Shown one piece after another: positions 13,167 through 24,020 of a stretch of 64,000 nt of DNA. Source of the stretch: Numida meleagris (Eukaryota > Chordata > Aves > Galliformes > Numididae); NCBI RefSeq assembly GCF_002078875.1, contig NC_034421.1, positions 7,400,365 through 7,464,364 on the forward strand, written 5' to 3'. The position numbers and the translations under genes were made by a program. The stretch's first letter is position 1. The number at the start of each line of letters is the position of its first letter. Below the pieces are notes generated by a model. It saw nothing but the letters and a program-made list of their open reading frames with translations. It searched no databases and was not told the origin of the DNA.

Positions 13167-13802
13167 GATGTGATGCCCAAGACGCTGGATGGCCAGATCA
13201 CCATGGAGAAGACCCCCAGCTACTTTGTGACCAACGAGGCCCCCAGGCGCATCCACTCCATGGCCAAGGACACCAAGCTGATCGTGGTAGTGCGCAACCC
13301 CGTCACCCGCGCCATCTCGGACTACACGCAGACGCTCTCCAAGAAGCCGGAGATCCCCACCTTTGAGGTGCTGGCCTTCAAGAACCGGACCCTGGGGCTG
13401 ATTGACGCTTCCTGGAGCGCCATCCGCATCGGCATCTACGCGCTGCACCTGGAGAACTGGCTGCAGTACTTCCCCCTCTCCCAGATCCTCTTTGTCAGTG
13501 GCGAGAGGCTCATTACAGACCCAGCCGGGGAGATGGCCAAGGTCCAGGACTTCTTAGGCCTCAAGAGGATTGTGACAGAGAAACATTTTTATTTTAATAA
13601 AACCAAGGGGTTCCCCTGTCTAAAGAAGCCGGAGGACAGCAGTGCTCCCCGGTGCTTGGGCAAGTCCAAGGGTCGGACTCACCCCAAAATAGACCCCGAC
13701 GTCATCCACAGACTGAGGAAGTTTTACAAACCATTCAATGTCATGTTTTACCAAATGACAGGCCAAGATTTCGAGTGGGAGCGGGAAGAAAGTGAGAAGT
13801 AG
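13166..13802 (+). CDS. HS3ST4: Heparan sulfate glucosamine 3-O-sulfotransferase 4, last coding exon
   Basis: This exon encodes the C-terminal 211 residues of a Golgi type II membrane enzyme that moves sulfate from PAPS to the 3-OH of glucosamine in heparan sulfate. It begins after a cag acceptor with one G completing a split codon, then Asp-Val-Met-Pro-Lys, and ends at TAG 13800-13802. Counting Asp as 1, the 3'-phosphate-binding segment [11 protein letters not shown] is at 43-53. Potential N-glycosylation sites are NRT 73-75 and NKT 144-146. Cys151 and Cys163 would form the family disulfide, and KGRTHP at 168-173 is the C-terminal PAPS-contact motif. The acidic tail runs through EWEREESEK. 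Wording such as [33 protein letters not shown] and FYQMTGQDF fits HS3ST4 as I recall it, better than HS3ST2 or HS3ST3A1/B1. The PAPS 5'-loop, catalytic glutamate and membrane anchor belong to exon 1, which is not in the window. No frameshift or stop is seen. Confidence 0.93.
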
Positions 13803-14295
13803 AACCAAGAAATCGGGAAGAGAGCTCTTTCCTTTTGAGATGTGAATCATCATTAGAGACCCAGAACTCACGCAGGGCTGAAGGCTTGGGCTTGTAAGCA
13901 CAACACTTGCGTGGTCGGGGCTGCAGCTGGAGGCGAACAGCATGGCCAGCTCTGAAACCTTGGTGACGTGTCACCTCTGAGGCTTTTGGCCTGGGCTCTC
14001 CCCTCCTGAGGGATCAGGGAATGGGCAGAAGGAGAAGGTGGCAGGAGTGCAGCTGTGGGTGGTGGGCACTTCGTGTCCGTGTTCTGCTGCTGGCGTGTCC
14101 CTGTGCCATGCAGGCAGCAGCAGGAGGTGGCATGTGGAATCCAGCAGCACCGCAAACCAAGAGGTCTGATTTCCCCCTCCCTGGCTTAAAGTTTTGCTCA
14201 CGCAGCAGCATGAGATCTGGTGAATTCAGGCCATGCATTCACAAGCACCTTGGCATTTGTGTGTGGAAGGAATAAAGCCAGTTATGCTGCAAAGG
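13803..14295 (+). other. HS3ST4: HS3ST4 3' untranslated region
   Basis: This is non-coding sequence between the TAG stop and the first canonical poly(A) hexamer. It is GC-moderate with no repeat. The 3' end is inferred from the hexamer at 14271. Longer isoforms are possible because another AATAAA occurs near 16181. Confidence 0.6.
14271..14276 (+). terminator. HS3ST4: Poly(A) signal AATAAA for HS3ST4
   Basis: This is the first canonical hexamer after the stop codon, about 470 nt downstream. A GT/T-rich stretch follows around 14325-14345 and could serve as the downstream element. Cleavage would be expected near 14290-14300. It is a sequence-based prediction only. Confidence 0.55.
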
Positions 14296-14299
14296 AACT

Positions 14300-17200
14300 C
14301 TGTAAAGAAACATAATTTGCACCAGATGTTCCGGTTACTTGTTGCACTAAAACTCGTACTTACCAAGTGCCACAAAACCTGGGCGCGATTCTCCTCTCAC
14401 TGGTGACTGCAGCTCCACTGATGGAAGAGAAACATTCTGACGTACGAGGAGAGAACCGTTCTAATTCATAGGGCTGCTCAGTGAGACCAGAATCGGGGCC
14501 TTCCCCCCACATTCCAAGGCCTCACTGCAGGTCCTGGGTGCTGCCTGGGGGCCGGGCGCTCTCCATGGGATCCCAGCCATGGGGACAGCTGTCCCACCGT
14601 GGCCCTGGGTCTGTGGCTCACGTGCACCTCGCGGACCTGCTCCTGCTGCTGGCTGCTGCCAACGGGCTGCGCAAAGTCCCGAAGCAGCCTTTGTCTTTAC
14701 TTCAAATCCGTTACAAAAAAGCAGTTAATTCCCAGGGTGAGCACTGCTCCGCAAACATATGTGTGTGTTCTAGTAGAAATGACCGAGTCATACGCTCAGC
14801 CAAATTTGCAAATCCTGGTAGAAGCTATGGAACAAACCCGTATCTTAACTGAATCCTCAGCAGCGCGTCGCGAGCCATGCGCTGGGACCAGCAGAGAGCA
14901 AGGCAGCAGCACTTTGAAGCAGCTGCTGCTTCCCTGACCGTTATCGAGAGAAAAACAGAAAGAGAGAGCAAAAGAAAAAGTGCAGAGCTGTTGCTGTGGA
15001 AATGCTCCCCTTGTACGGGTGATTTCTAGCTCAAGTGTTGCTCCTGCCCTCCTGTAGGACTGCGGCTGCTGCACAGCTCCCGGTGCCTCGTGGTGCTGGG
15101 CCCTCGGGAGCAGCAGAGATGCAGTGTGAGGTGGCTTTGGGAGGACCAGGACTCAGTTGTGATTAAGGGGGGAAGAAAACCCCATTGATCCAACTAACCA
15201 AATGAAATCAGTGTTAGATTAGCTAAAAAGCTGAACCTGCTCCAGGTTTCATGGTCTGTCGTGTGGTTCATTACACTAAAAGCAGAGCTGGTGCCTTGGA
15301 CTGGGAGCAGAAAGAGCTGGATTCATTCTGAAAATCTGCACCGTGGTCCGTGCTGGAGGGGCACAGCACAGCTCCCTGCTGAAGTCACATCAGTTCAGCC
15401 TGGATTAGGTTTAAAAACAGCTCCTGTCCTGGCATTACCGTTTTTTACTGATCCTCAGGCCCCCCAAATTCTTGCTTGATAATTGGAAGTATGTAATAGG
15501 AATAACTTCATGGTGTGTCACATGCTATTAAAATGTCATGCCTTCTCCCGAGCGTGGGCTGCCCCAGTGCAACACAGCGTGAGCCGACCAATGTACGCAG
15601 CAGGAGGACAAGGGCTGGGGCACACAGCACCGCACATCTCCTTCGTGACAATGCCTGGGAACCCACACCCGCGTCCCGCCACCCTCCTGCTCCGCACTTC
15701 TTGCCATGTTTGCAGAGTTTTATTTTTTATACCAGCCATGACCTCGAGCCCATGGCACTGAGGGGTCGGGCTGTGGGGCTGCGCTCTGCTTGCTGAGACG
15801 TGTGCGGCTGCATCGCCAATGCGGCGCGTTGACAGAGGAGTTATTTGGCCAGAGAGCGGCCTGCCGAAAGAGAGAGTCAGGTTAATAATACCTTTTTTTA
15901 AAACCTATTCAAATGTCAGCATTACAATACACGGGAAATTGAATTTTGTATTTGATTTCAATTAGCAAAGCATAAATTATATTTAATTTTATACGCAGAC
16001 GGGTGATTCATTGTTCTGGAGGGCTGGTGCTGCATGGTTCAGAGACTGAAAACGGAGCATTGTTGGTCTTTTCTGAAACCCAACCACTGTGCTCTCACCG
16101 CCTCCCAAACGCGTCTCTGTCTGTCCGTGTCCCTCTGTACTGCACAGTATGAACATCTCCAACTGCACACAGCACTAAACAATAAAACGGTGTAGCAGCT
16201 GCATTTCTGTGCTCTGTTCCTCCTCAGCCCCACATGAGCCTGGAGGGGACCCCAGCTGTGATCCCCCCTGGGCAAGCCTGGCCCCAGGACTGCACAGCCT
16301 TTGGGGGTGCAGATCCCCCAGTGGTGAGCAGGCAGCAGAAAGCCCCGGCTGCAGCCCTGCAATGGGGTATCCCGGTGGGCAGGGGGTGTTCCTGCACTGG
16401 TTGCAGCCATCCACTGCCCTCCCAGTTCCAGGGGCATCGCCAAAGCCATGGGGAGCAGATCCCTCGGCAGCACCTGGGAGGTTTCCCTCGCCGCTGATGG
16501 AGGGTAAAGCAGTTTGTAATGAAAGCAGGGAGAGGGCTGGCTGCCAGGCAAAGAAATTAGGGGGAAAATTTTTTTAATCCTATTTTGTGTGCACAATTTC
16601 CTGCTCACTTGAAAAAAAGAGCTATTTTGCAGCACGGCCTTCTTGTGTCATCTGATAAAACCGCTAGAAAACTTTTATCAACAAAATTAGGAAGTAGTGA
16701 ACTATAAAATTGCTAATTATTTTCTAGTAAATTTACTTTTAAATAACTTTAGACACCAATTACAGGCACCATTAGGCACCATTAACACTGGGTGTATTTA
16801 CCAAACAACAGCGGAATACTTATTATTCAAATCAAGACCATTTTGGTGCAGATTTTGCTGTTTGGAAAGCAGTCCCTTCTCACCAGATGTTTAAAGAGCT
16901 ATCAAAAAATCAATCACACCTGAGGGGTGCTCAGATGCACAACACCTGGGCTGCAGGTGCACGCAGTCCACCCCTCGGGACAACCCCTGTACAATCACTG
17001 CCGTGTCTCAGAGCTGCAGCTTTCTCTTCCCATGGGGAGGGGCTCTGGGTGGACCCGTGCAGCTCTGCTAAGTGCCATGCAGCTCTGCTAAGTGCCATGC
17101 AGCTCTGCTAAGTGCCATGCAGCTCTGCTAAGCCTCCCTCGCTGCAGGATCCCATAGCCCCGCACCGGGCTGAGCGCAGTACCCCATAATTGGACGTTGC

Positions 17201-19837
17201 CAGGCGGCTGTCAGAGAGCTGGCTGCAGAGCTGCTACCTGCTCCCATTCCCTGCTGTTCTCTTTGACATCCTCATTATTTATTAACTGCCCTGTACCCAA
17301 CAGGCTGCCACCGATGCAGAGATGCTCTTATTATGCAGCTCTGCTGCTCTGCCTGCCGTCCAAGGTCACCTCCTCCAGGACGTTTCGCAAACCAGATTGA
17401 AGAGGTTCCGGCAAAAATGCAACATGTTCTGTACATGTCGGTGCCAGGTTTCAAACAGAGCCCTTTGAATGAGGTAGCGTACAAGATGATGATATAAGAC
17501 CCTGTTGCTTACTGTTTTCCTCTATCCTGCGTGCAGCTGAGGCTTCTGCACCTACATCAGCAAGCAGGGGAAATCAGAGCATCAGGCAAGGGCTCCAGCC
17601 TTTGGCTTTCACACGCTGGAACAAAGAGCTGCTCTCTAACACCAAGCCCAGGAAGAGAGCAACGCAAGGATCATTTAATGGCCAAGCTGCAGATCCGCGA
17701 TGACCTGCTCTAGCTGCCAGCACAACAGAACTGCTCCTTCCAGCCCCCATCCCTGCCCGCCCCGACCTGGCGCAGCAGCACCACAGTGCTCAGTGCCAAA
17801 AGCTGCGACCCCCAGGCTCCCAGGCTGGCTTACCAAAGCAAAGTGATGCTCTCACTTCCCCCTGCTTGGCACAGTGTTTTCTGCCACCCTCAGGTGGAAG
17901 ACTTGAACTCAGAAGGAATGCTTTGATGATCACTTCACTGCAGCTCTGTACCACCACCAGGGATCTTTTGGAAGGTTTAGGTGCAATGCAAGGTCTAATG
18001 GGCACATAGGGACGAGCACTTCCCATGTGCGTTTAGGGTAGGGATAGAGCTGCTGGATCAGAAGGCTTTTCCCCAGAAAGGTTTACCTACAGATTCACAG
18101 GAATTGTGCTGTAACCCAGCAATACACTGGGACATCGGAGCTCAGTACAGCTACAGTGAGCACTGAGATGCCCCTGCTGCCTGCTGGGACCTGGAGTCCC
18201 ACGGCCACTGCCCCTGCACGGGACCTGGGAGGGGGATGGAATGGAATTGGGGACACCCCAGCACCGCATTTTGCAGCTGAAGTCTCTGTGTGCAGAGAGA
18301 TGGATGGGAAGTTGAAGAACCAAATTAATATGGTAAGTAATCCTCTCCCTTTAGCAATAGCTTTCCGCATGAAATAATGGCGTAATGTCTAACTTTCCCT
18401 CGCATACACATTTCCTCATAACAAACACTTATATGATATGCAGCTATTTGTGTTTCAAGGCAAAAAGCGTGTAGTGTAATGGACTCTATTCTGACTATTT
18501 GTCCGTAAAGAAATCTCACTGTTTCATGGGAAACAAGGAAAGACATTATACTCAGAGACAATTTCTTCCTGTTAAATCCATTCTTTACCTTTCTCCCTAG
18601 TTCTGCATTAGAGGAGATGTCTGCAGGGCTCTGCTGCCTCTGCAGGAGTGTCTGCAGTCGGGACAGAAGCACTGTGCTGCTGCATAGGGCTAAGGAGAAG
18701 GAAGTGCTCGGCTCTGCTCCTTGTTTCTCTTTCCACAAGATTAATAGCCAGAGTGGCAGGGACAGAGATTTGTCCTGTACAGGGACTTGTCTCTGTGGAT
18801 GTTGCTCTCCACACTGCTCTGAGGCAGATCCTGCAAACATCGACATCACGCAGAAGAAATGAGCTTTTCTCCGGTGGTGACACACTGCTCAAAAGCACTG
18901 ATCCAGATAACAAGAGAGATGTCTGTGTAATGAAGGCAAATGACACATCTGGCAATTTTCCACCCAACTGACAGAGATAAACAGTTATAAATATACCCCC
19001 ATTAATGGGGTAAGCATCCTTCACAGCCTGTCTGGAGAGCCGCGGGGCTGCGGCACAGTGACGCACGGTACCAGGTGCCACCGAGCGGTCGGAGCCGTGT
19101 CCTGGTGCTGACGGAGGCACAGTGGTGGCAGTGGGGTGCCAGGCAGGACGAGGGGCTGCACAGCTGCACACACACACGGGGCAGTGCTTCCAGGGCAGGG
19201 GAGTGGCCCCATGGGTGCTTCACGCTCACCATAAGACACTCCCGTGGCACCACGGATGCTCGTGGTTCACTGCTCAGAAGTTGGCTTTGGCTTAAGAGCT
19301 CTCAGCACCCCCTGAGCCAGCTGCAGTGGTCTCTTAATCGTAAACACTGGCACCGCAGCAGCCGCCCCTTGGCATGCGAGCAGCCTGAAAAGACAGTTCA
19401 TGAGTGACTCTGCGAAAGGGCTCGATCTGGGCTGCAGTTTGGCCACTCTCCAGTTCACGCAATCTGTCCGAGTTCGCAAAGAGCAGGTCCTGCTGAGGAG
19501 GGCTTTGCAGTTTCTAGATAGCTGAAGTGCGGGTACGGCAGCAAATACTCTGCTCATCCATTTGGTTGGAGGACATCCCTACAGAGTAAGGTTGAGAAAT
19601 GGTGCAACTAACATTTCCTTATAGCAAGGCTTAATAACAAAATCATAAGTCTGGTGTCTTCCTCCAAGGCATGACAACTTGCGTGGCAAAGTAGATTTGC
19701 TGGATTTACAATATGGGAATTACTCATAGAAAGGAAAAAAACCAACAACCCTATGCTCCCAGAGATACACGCTAAAAATATTCTATAACTCAGAGAACTG
19801 TGAGTTTAATCTCCATTCCATATATCCTCCGTTCTTT
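14300..19837. other. Intergenic DNA downstream of HS3ST4
   Basis: No gene is recognised. AT-rich, CpG-poor blocks lie at about 15880-16020, 16560-16900 and 18290-18600, with GC-richer filler between them. A 20-bp tandem repeat is at 17058-17132. An 11-bp local duplication (ggcaccatta repeated) is near 16766-16788. A 186-codon minus frame at 18325-18885 runs through one AT-rich block but resembles no family. Confidence 0.6.
17058..17132. repeat. 20-bp tandem repeat, about 3.75 copies
   Basis: The unit tgcagctctgctaagtgcca is repeated with no mismatch in three full copies and a fourth partial copy. Perfect identity between copies suggests a recent expansion, and length variation between individuals is likely. 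Confidence 0.95.
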
Positions 19838-19995
19838 GGGTGGTGAGACCCTGGCACTGCTGCCCGGAGAGCTCAGGGTGCCCCATCCCTGGAGGTGCCC
19901 AAGGCCATGGAGAGCCCTGGGCTGGTGGTTGGCAGAGGGATTGGAACTAGATGATCTTTAAGTTCTCCCCCAACTTGAGATTTTATAATGCTGTA
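19838..19995 (+). mobile_element. CR1 LINE 3'-end fragment
   Basis: The order gggtggtgag, ccctggcactg, ccccatccctggaggtg, aaggcc, ccctgggctggt, ggaactagatgatctttaag matches the sense 3' end of CR1. The typical terminal attctatg octamers are decayed to ttttataatgctg. Only the 3' UTR remains, the usual result of 5' truncation. There is no reverse transcriptase. Confidence 0.85.
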
Positions 19996-22819
19996 AGGAA
20001 AAATGTCTTTTCATACATCTCAGCGAGGCGATGGAATATGCCACTGGCTCGTCCCACTGTCTTAATCTGTCTGCAGTGGCGGAGCTCCCAAACCAGCAAG
20101 GTACCATAAAAAAAAATTCTCACTTTCAGATGGGAGGTTTTTTTTTTGCATTTCGAATATATAAACAAAGAGCCAGGCCAAATGATGGACTCACAGCCCT
20201 GTGCTCGTGGCATCCCTGTGAGCTCTGCAGGAGCACGGGGCTTCTGGAGATGTAACCATAGACCCGGTGCACCACTGCTCCATTCCCTCCTCTGCCCAAA
20301 TGCATCTCTCTGTCCTTAGCTCCTTCAGTTCCTGGCCTGATTGCATCTGTCAAATCCTTTCTGTTAGAGTCTTTTTCTCCCTGGTTTTGAAGCACTCTCC
20401 CATCCTCCCTTCTCAGCTGTGCCCAGGTGATAGCAAACATTCCTGCTGTGGAGCTTTGCAGTTTTCTGCTCTGGAAAGCACCTGCAGCTCCATCAGTCAT
20501 TTTGGTGGGGCTCTCAGACGATATTTGCAGTTCCCTTTGGATTCCCTTGGCAAGCACTGAGTGCAGACAGAGCTGTGGTAATGGAGGTGCCGGCTCACAG
20601 CCCAGTAGTGATGGAGCTGGAGGAAGCAGGCACAGAGCTGGGAGGCAGCGGGCAGAGATGATGCTCGCAGCACGGTGCCCGGTGCCATTTACACCATGGG
20701 TTTCTCACAGGTTACAAACAATTATTGGTGCTTTCCAGCATCGCCTGGCACATATCTGTTACTGGAGCCCTCCTGGTGCCATGGAGGAGCGCTGCTGTCT
20801 GTGGGGACAGCTGCTTGCATCCAGCCCACATGGTACCTACAGCTTCATTCATATTCACATTCTTGTTCAGTGTTTAATAAGTTTGAGTAACTTTTTGTTA
20901 AGCAGCAAGAAAATATTTTCCAGGGGAAGCTAATTCCAGCACATCCTCCTTGTGTAGGTTTGATGTTATGGAACAGTGAGCCTGTTGAATTAATTAGCAA
21001 CCTGCACTGCACTTCCTCAGCCCATCTGCATACTTCGGACTGAGGGAAGCCTCCAGGTGCAGGTGCTCGGGCTCCAGGTGGGCATACACAGTGCCAGCAG
21101 CTGTCCCATACCCACGGGCTCTGCAGGTGACCTGGAGTCACCTCACCCCACTCTCAGGTCAAACTGTGGTGAGCGGGGCCAGCAAGAGGCAGCGTCGCAT
21201 TCCTCCAGGATTTGTGTCCGTCTGCTCCCATCCCAAACCCAAAGTGGGGCTGCCCCACATTAGGGCCATGCCAGCCCCGTGGCCCCCAGCTGCGCCGTGT
21301 GCAAGGAGGAGCAGAGCCGCCCACATCTCCCTCCTGGGCTGTGTGCAGAGAAAGGCACGCGCGCGCTGCTGGGAGCCTGGCATTTTTTCATCTTGGCACA
21401 AAATTCTCCCAGAGATGATTATTTGAAAGATGAGTCACCAAATACAATAGCAAAGACACATCCTTGACTTACTGGCAGAGAAGAGAGATGTGACCAGCAT
21501 TAAGTCTCTGTGCAATGTCTCCATCACACAGCGTCTGGCGTTTATTCCAAACAGCTCTCAGTCTTGAGCAGGATTGTCCTTTCACATCAGAAATCCAGCT
21601 GCTTTTCCATCTGAAACATTCCTTAATGAAAGGCATGTGCACGGATGCAAAAATCACTGGGTTCTGGTGCTTTGCTCTGTACAGCCACAGTCTTTAAAGT
21701 ATGTTTGTAGGAACACACACGCACACATGGATACACACTGACCTCTCTGCACTGAGGCTGTGCTCTGAAATGGGGCATAAATTCCAGCTGTCTTCTGGGA
21801 GCTGGTGGGCTCCTCATGTTTTTCAGAATTTTCTCAGTCTTTCCGTTCCTCTGTCAATCTATTTCAGTGTCTGCCCAGCGTCTGGTTAGGAGCAGACCTT
21901 GAGACAATGAATGGAGATGCAAAGCAGAAGAGATGCTGCTTTGCACCACAGAGCACAGCACTGGGTGCACCTGTGTGCAGCGCACAGACAGCGGCCGTGG
22001 CAAAGGCACGGTGCCCTCCAGGCAGCTTCTGGGAGCTGCACTGCTCCTGGAAACCTGCGAGTGCCACGGAAGGGGATTGCTGCCTTCTAGACTTTTCCAA
22101 TTCAACAGCATCTCTGACCTTGATGATGTTGGTTTAACTAGAATATGAAATGCAAATATAGCCTCAGCTCAACAATTCTGGCACCCAGCAAAGAGACTGA
22201 AGGGTGGAACGCTTCCCAGAAGGGTCAGCGAGAGCAGGAAAAATTATATAGAGCAAATAAACAGAATAAAATGCTTCTCCATTATCCTGATGCGCAGGGC
22301 TGCAGCTCCAGGGGACTGCAGGAGCCTGCACTGCTCTGAGCTTACACTTAAGGACAAGGGGCTGATCAGGGAAGGAGCTGAGGGCAAGGAGACAAGTCGC
22401 TCTTAGGTTACTGTGCAGCAGGACAGCCACCCTCCCGCCCCTCAGCTGTCCCCACCTCCTCCATCAATGCGCCCCGCAGCCAGGGCAGCCACCCTGGGAA
22501 TTATTTCCTTGGGATCTTGGGCCAGATCTTAGGAAAGGGGTAAAGATGCTGCCAGGCTGGGCAGGGCAAAGTGTTCCTGCCCCACGGCTGAGCCTCCCTA
22601 CGCCTGGAGGAGCGCTGTGCTGCCCTGCGCTGGCACCTGTCCTGGGCACTGCTGTGAGCCACCAGCAGCAGCCAAAGGGACAGCATCCTGCAGCTGCCCC
22701 TGCCCACACGGAGCCCCACGCTCTGCCCCACACAGGGGCACAGCCAGAGACAGACAGCGCCGGCAGTGCCCGAGGGCCGGGTCCGGAACCACCTCACTGA
22801 GGCATCTGCAGTGCCACCG
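19996..22819. other. Intergenic DNA, no gene seen
   Basis: This is mixed-composition DNA. A short T run is at 20138-20147, CA-rich text is near 21713-21735, and GC-rich filler fills 22380-22800. A POU octamer match, atgcaaat, is at 22150-22157. No reading frame with family similarity was found. Confidence 0.55.
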
Positions 22820-23440
22820 TGACTTCATTAAAAATTTAGAACACAAATTACAACATTCACCCGGGAAGAATTGCTTTCCTACCAATTACAGTTAATGGGG
22901 TAAAATTAATGTACCAATTAATATGGCTGCTTCTAAAACTCAGTCTAATATGTTAAATACTGTTCCTGCCTCTGTAAATGCAGCAAAATAAAGTGATGAT
23001 CAGGATGGGAGCTAATAAAGTTTTGCTCCTCTGTACTTAAACTATTTGGCATCGCTGACTTAAGGCACAAGGAAAAAGGAGATTATTTAACATTTTAAGG
23101 TTTGTAGGACCCATAAATCATTTCATACATGCCATATTTGTTGAAGAGGATAGAATACATTCAATTTTACAGTATATTAAACTTCATCTAATTTGAACGT
23201 AAGAACAGACCAGCAAAATAAATGACCAATTTCTGAAGCAGAAATTACCATTTGGCTGCTGCCATTATGAAGCTGCTGGTATTTTATCATGTTCTTAACA
23301 TAATATTGCTTGTCTATTGATGCATAGTTATAGTGCTAGTCCAAATTGGAAGGCGGTGAAAGAGGACAGTGCGGAGTTTTTTTTTAATAGGCATCATTTG
23401 TCAGATGTTATTTCAGAGGTCTTTGCACTGATGATAATAT
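22820..23440. other. AT-rich, CpG-poor block
   Basis: More than 600 bp of AT-rich sequence with few CpGs and many homeodomain-type cores (attaat, caatta, taatat) ends abruptly at a purine tract and a CpG-rich segment. It is the longest AT-rich block adjoining the CpG-rich region and may be part of one regulatory unit with it. This is inferred from composition only. Confidence 0.35.
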
Positions 23441-23462
23441 GCAGATTAAAGCAGAAGTAAAT

Positions 23463-23505
23463 AGGAAAAGAAAAAAAAAAAAAAAAGAGAGAGAGAAAAG
23501 AAAAG
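23463..23505 (+). repeat. 43-nt all-purine tract
   Basis: An uninterrupted run of A and G comprises a long A stretch, then (GA)n, then AAAAG units. Such tracts can exclude nucleosomes or adopt triplex structures. This one stands directly before the CpG-rich segment. Confidence 0.9.
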
Positions 23506-23519
23506 CAGAAAGGGAATGA

Positions 23520-24020
23520 GAATTCCAGTGCATTCCGCTGCGGCAGACGAGAGGCAGGCAGGTGGACCGGGCCCCAGCGGGTACAGATAACAGTAATTAA
23601 TCTGGGTTGAAGGGTTTCTTTGGAAGCCCCCGCGGAGCCTGACAAAGGGAGGAGTCCTCCGCTGCATCTCAATGCTGCGGGGCCGCGGGGACGGGCGCAG
23701 CGCTCGGCCCCAGCTCCGCGCCCGCGGTGCCTCCCGCCCCGCACCGCCCGCAGGAGCCACAAATCTGAGCGCAAATAAAAATTATGTTTAGTTTGCAAAA
23801 CAGGAGGAAGGCATCTCCATCCTCTGGAGTTCATTGTTCTGCTAGACTTGGTATTATAGCGGCAATATATTAAAGGGAAGAAAAATCAGCTGGCCGCGTT
23901 GCGTGCGGAATGACAATGGGAAGCCACAAACATGATGGAGGTGCGGCGGGCGGAGGAGGGCTCTGCGGGCACGATGAGGGCCGGGGGGAAGGGGCCCAGG
24001 GCAGAGCCCGCAGCCCCGGG
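23520..24020. promoter_or_regulatory. CpG-rich segment, candidate orphan CpG island
   Basis: CpG dinucleotides are sparse in most of the window but dense here. About 18 fall in 23628-23760, with further clusters at 23535-23580 and 23893-24020. An AT-rich gap at about 23765-23890 divides it in two. No gene start is recognised on either strand. The minus frames across it are arginine- and proline-rich translations of GC-rich DNA. It could be an unannotated promoter (for instance of a long non-coding RNA) or a poised enhancer. Confidence 0.45.

Noticed and set aside
16039..16635. 198-codon minus frame
   Set aside because: It is an open reading of GC-rich filler with no family motif, and overlapping frames are equally open.
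18325..18885. 186-codon minus frame crossing an AT-rich block
   Set aside because: Its open length in AT-rich DNA is mildly unusual, but the translation resembles no protein and there is no start or splice support.
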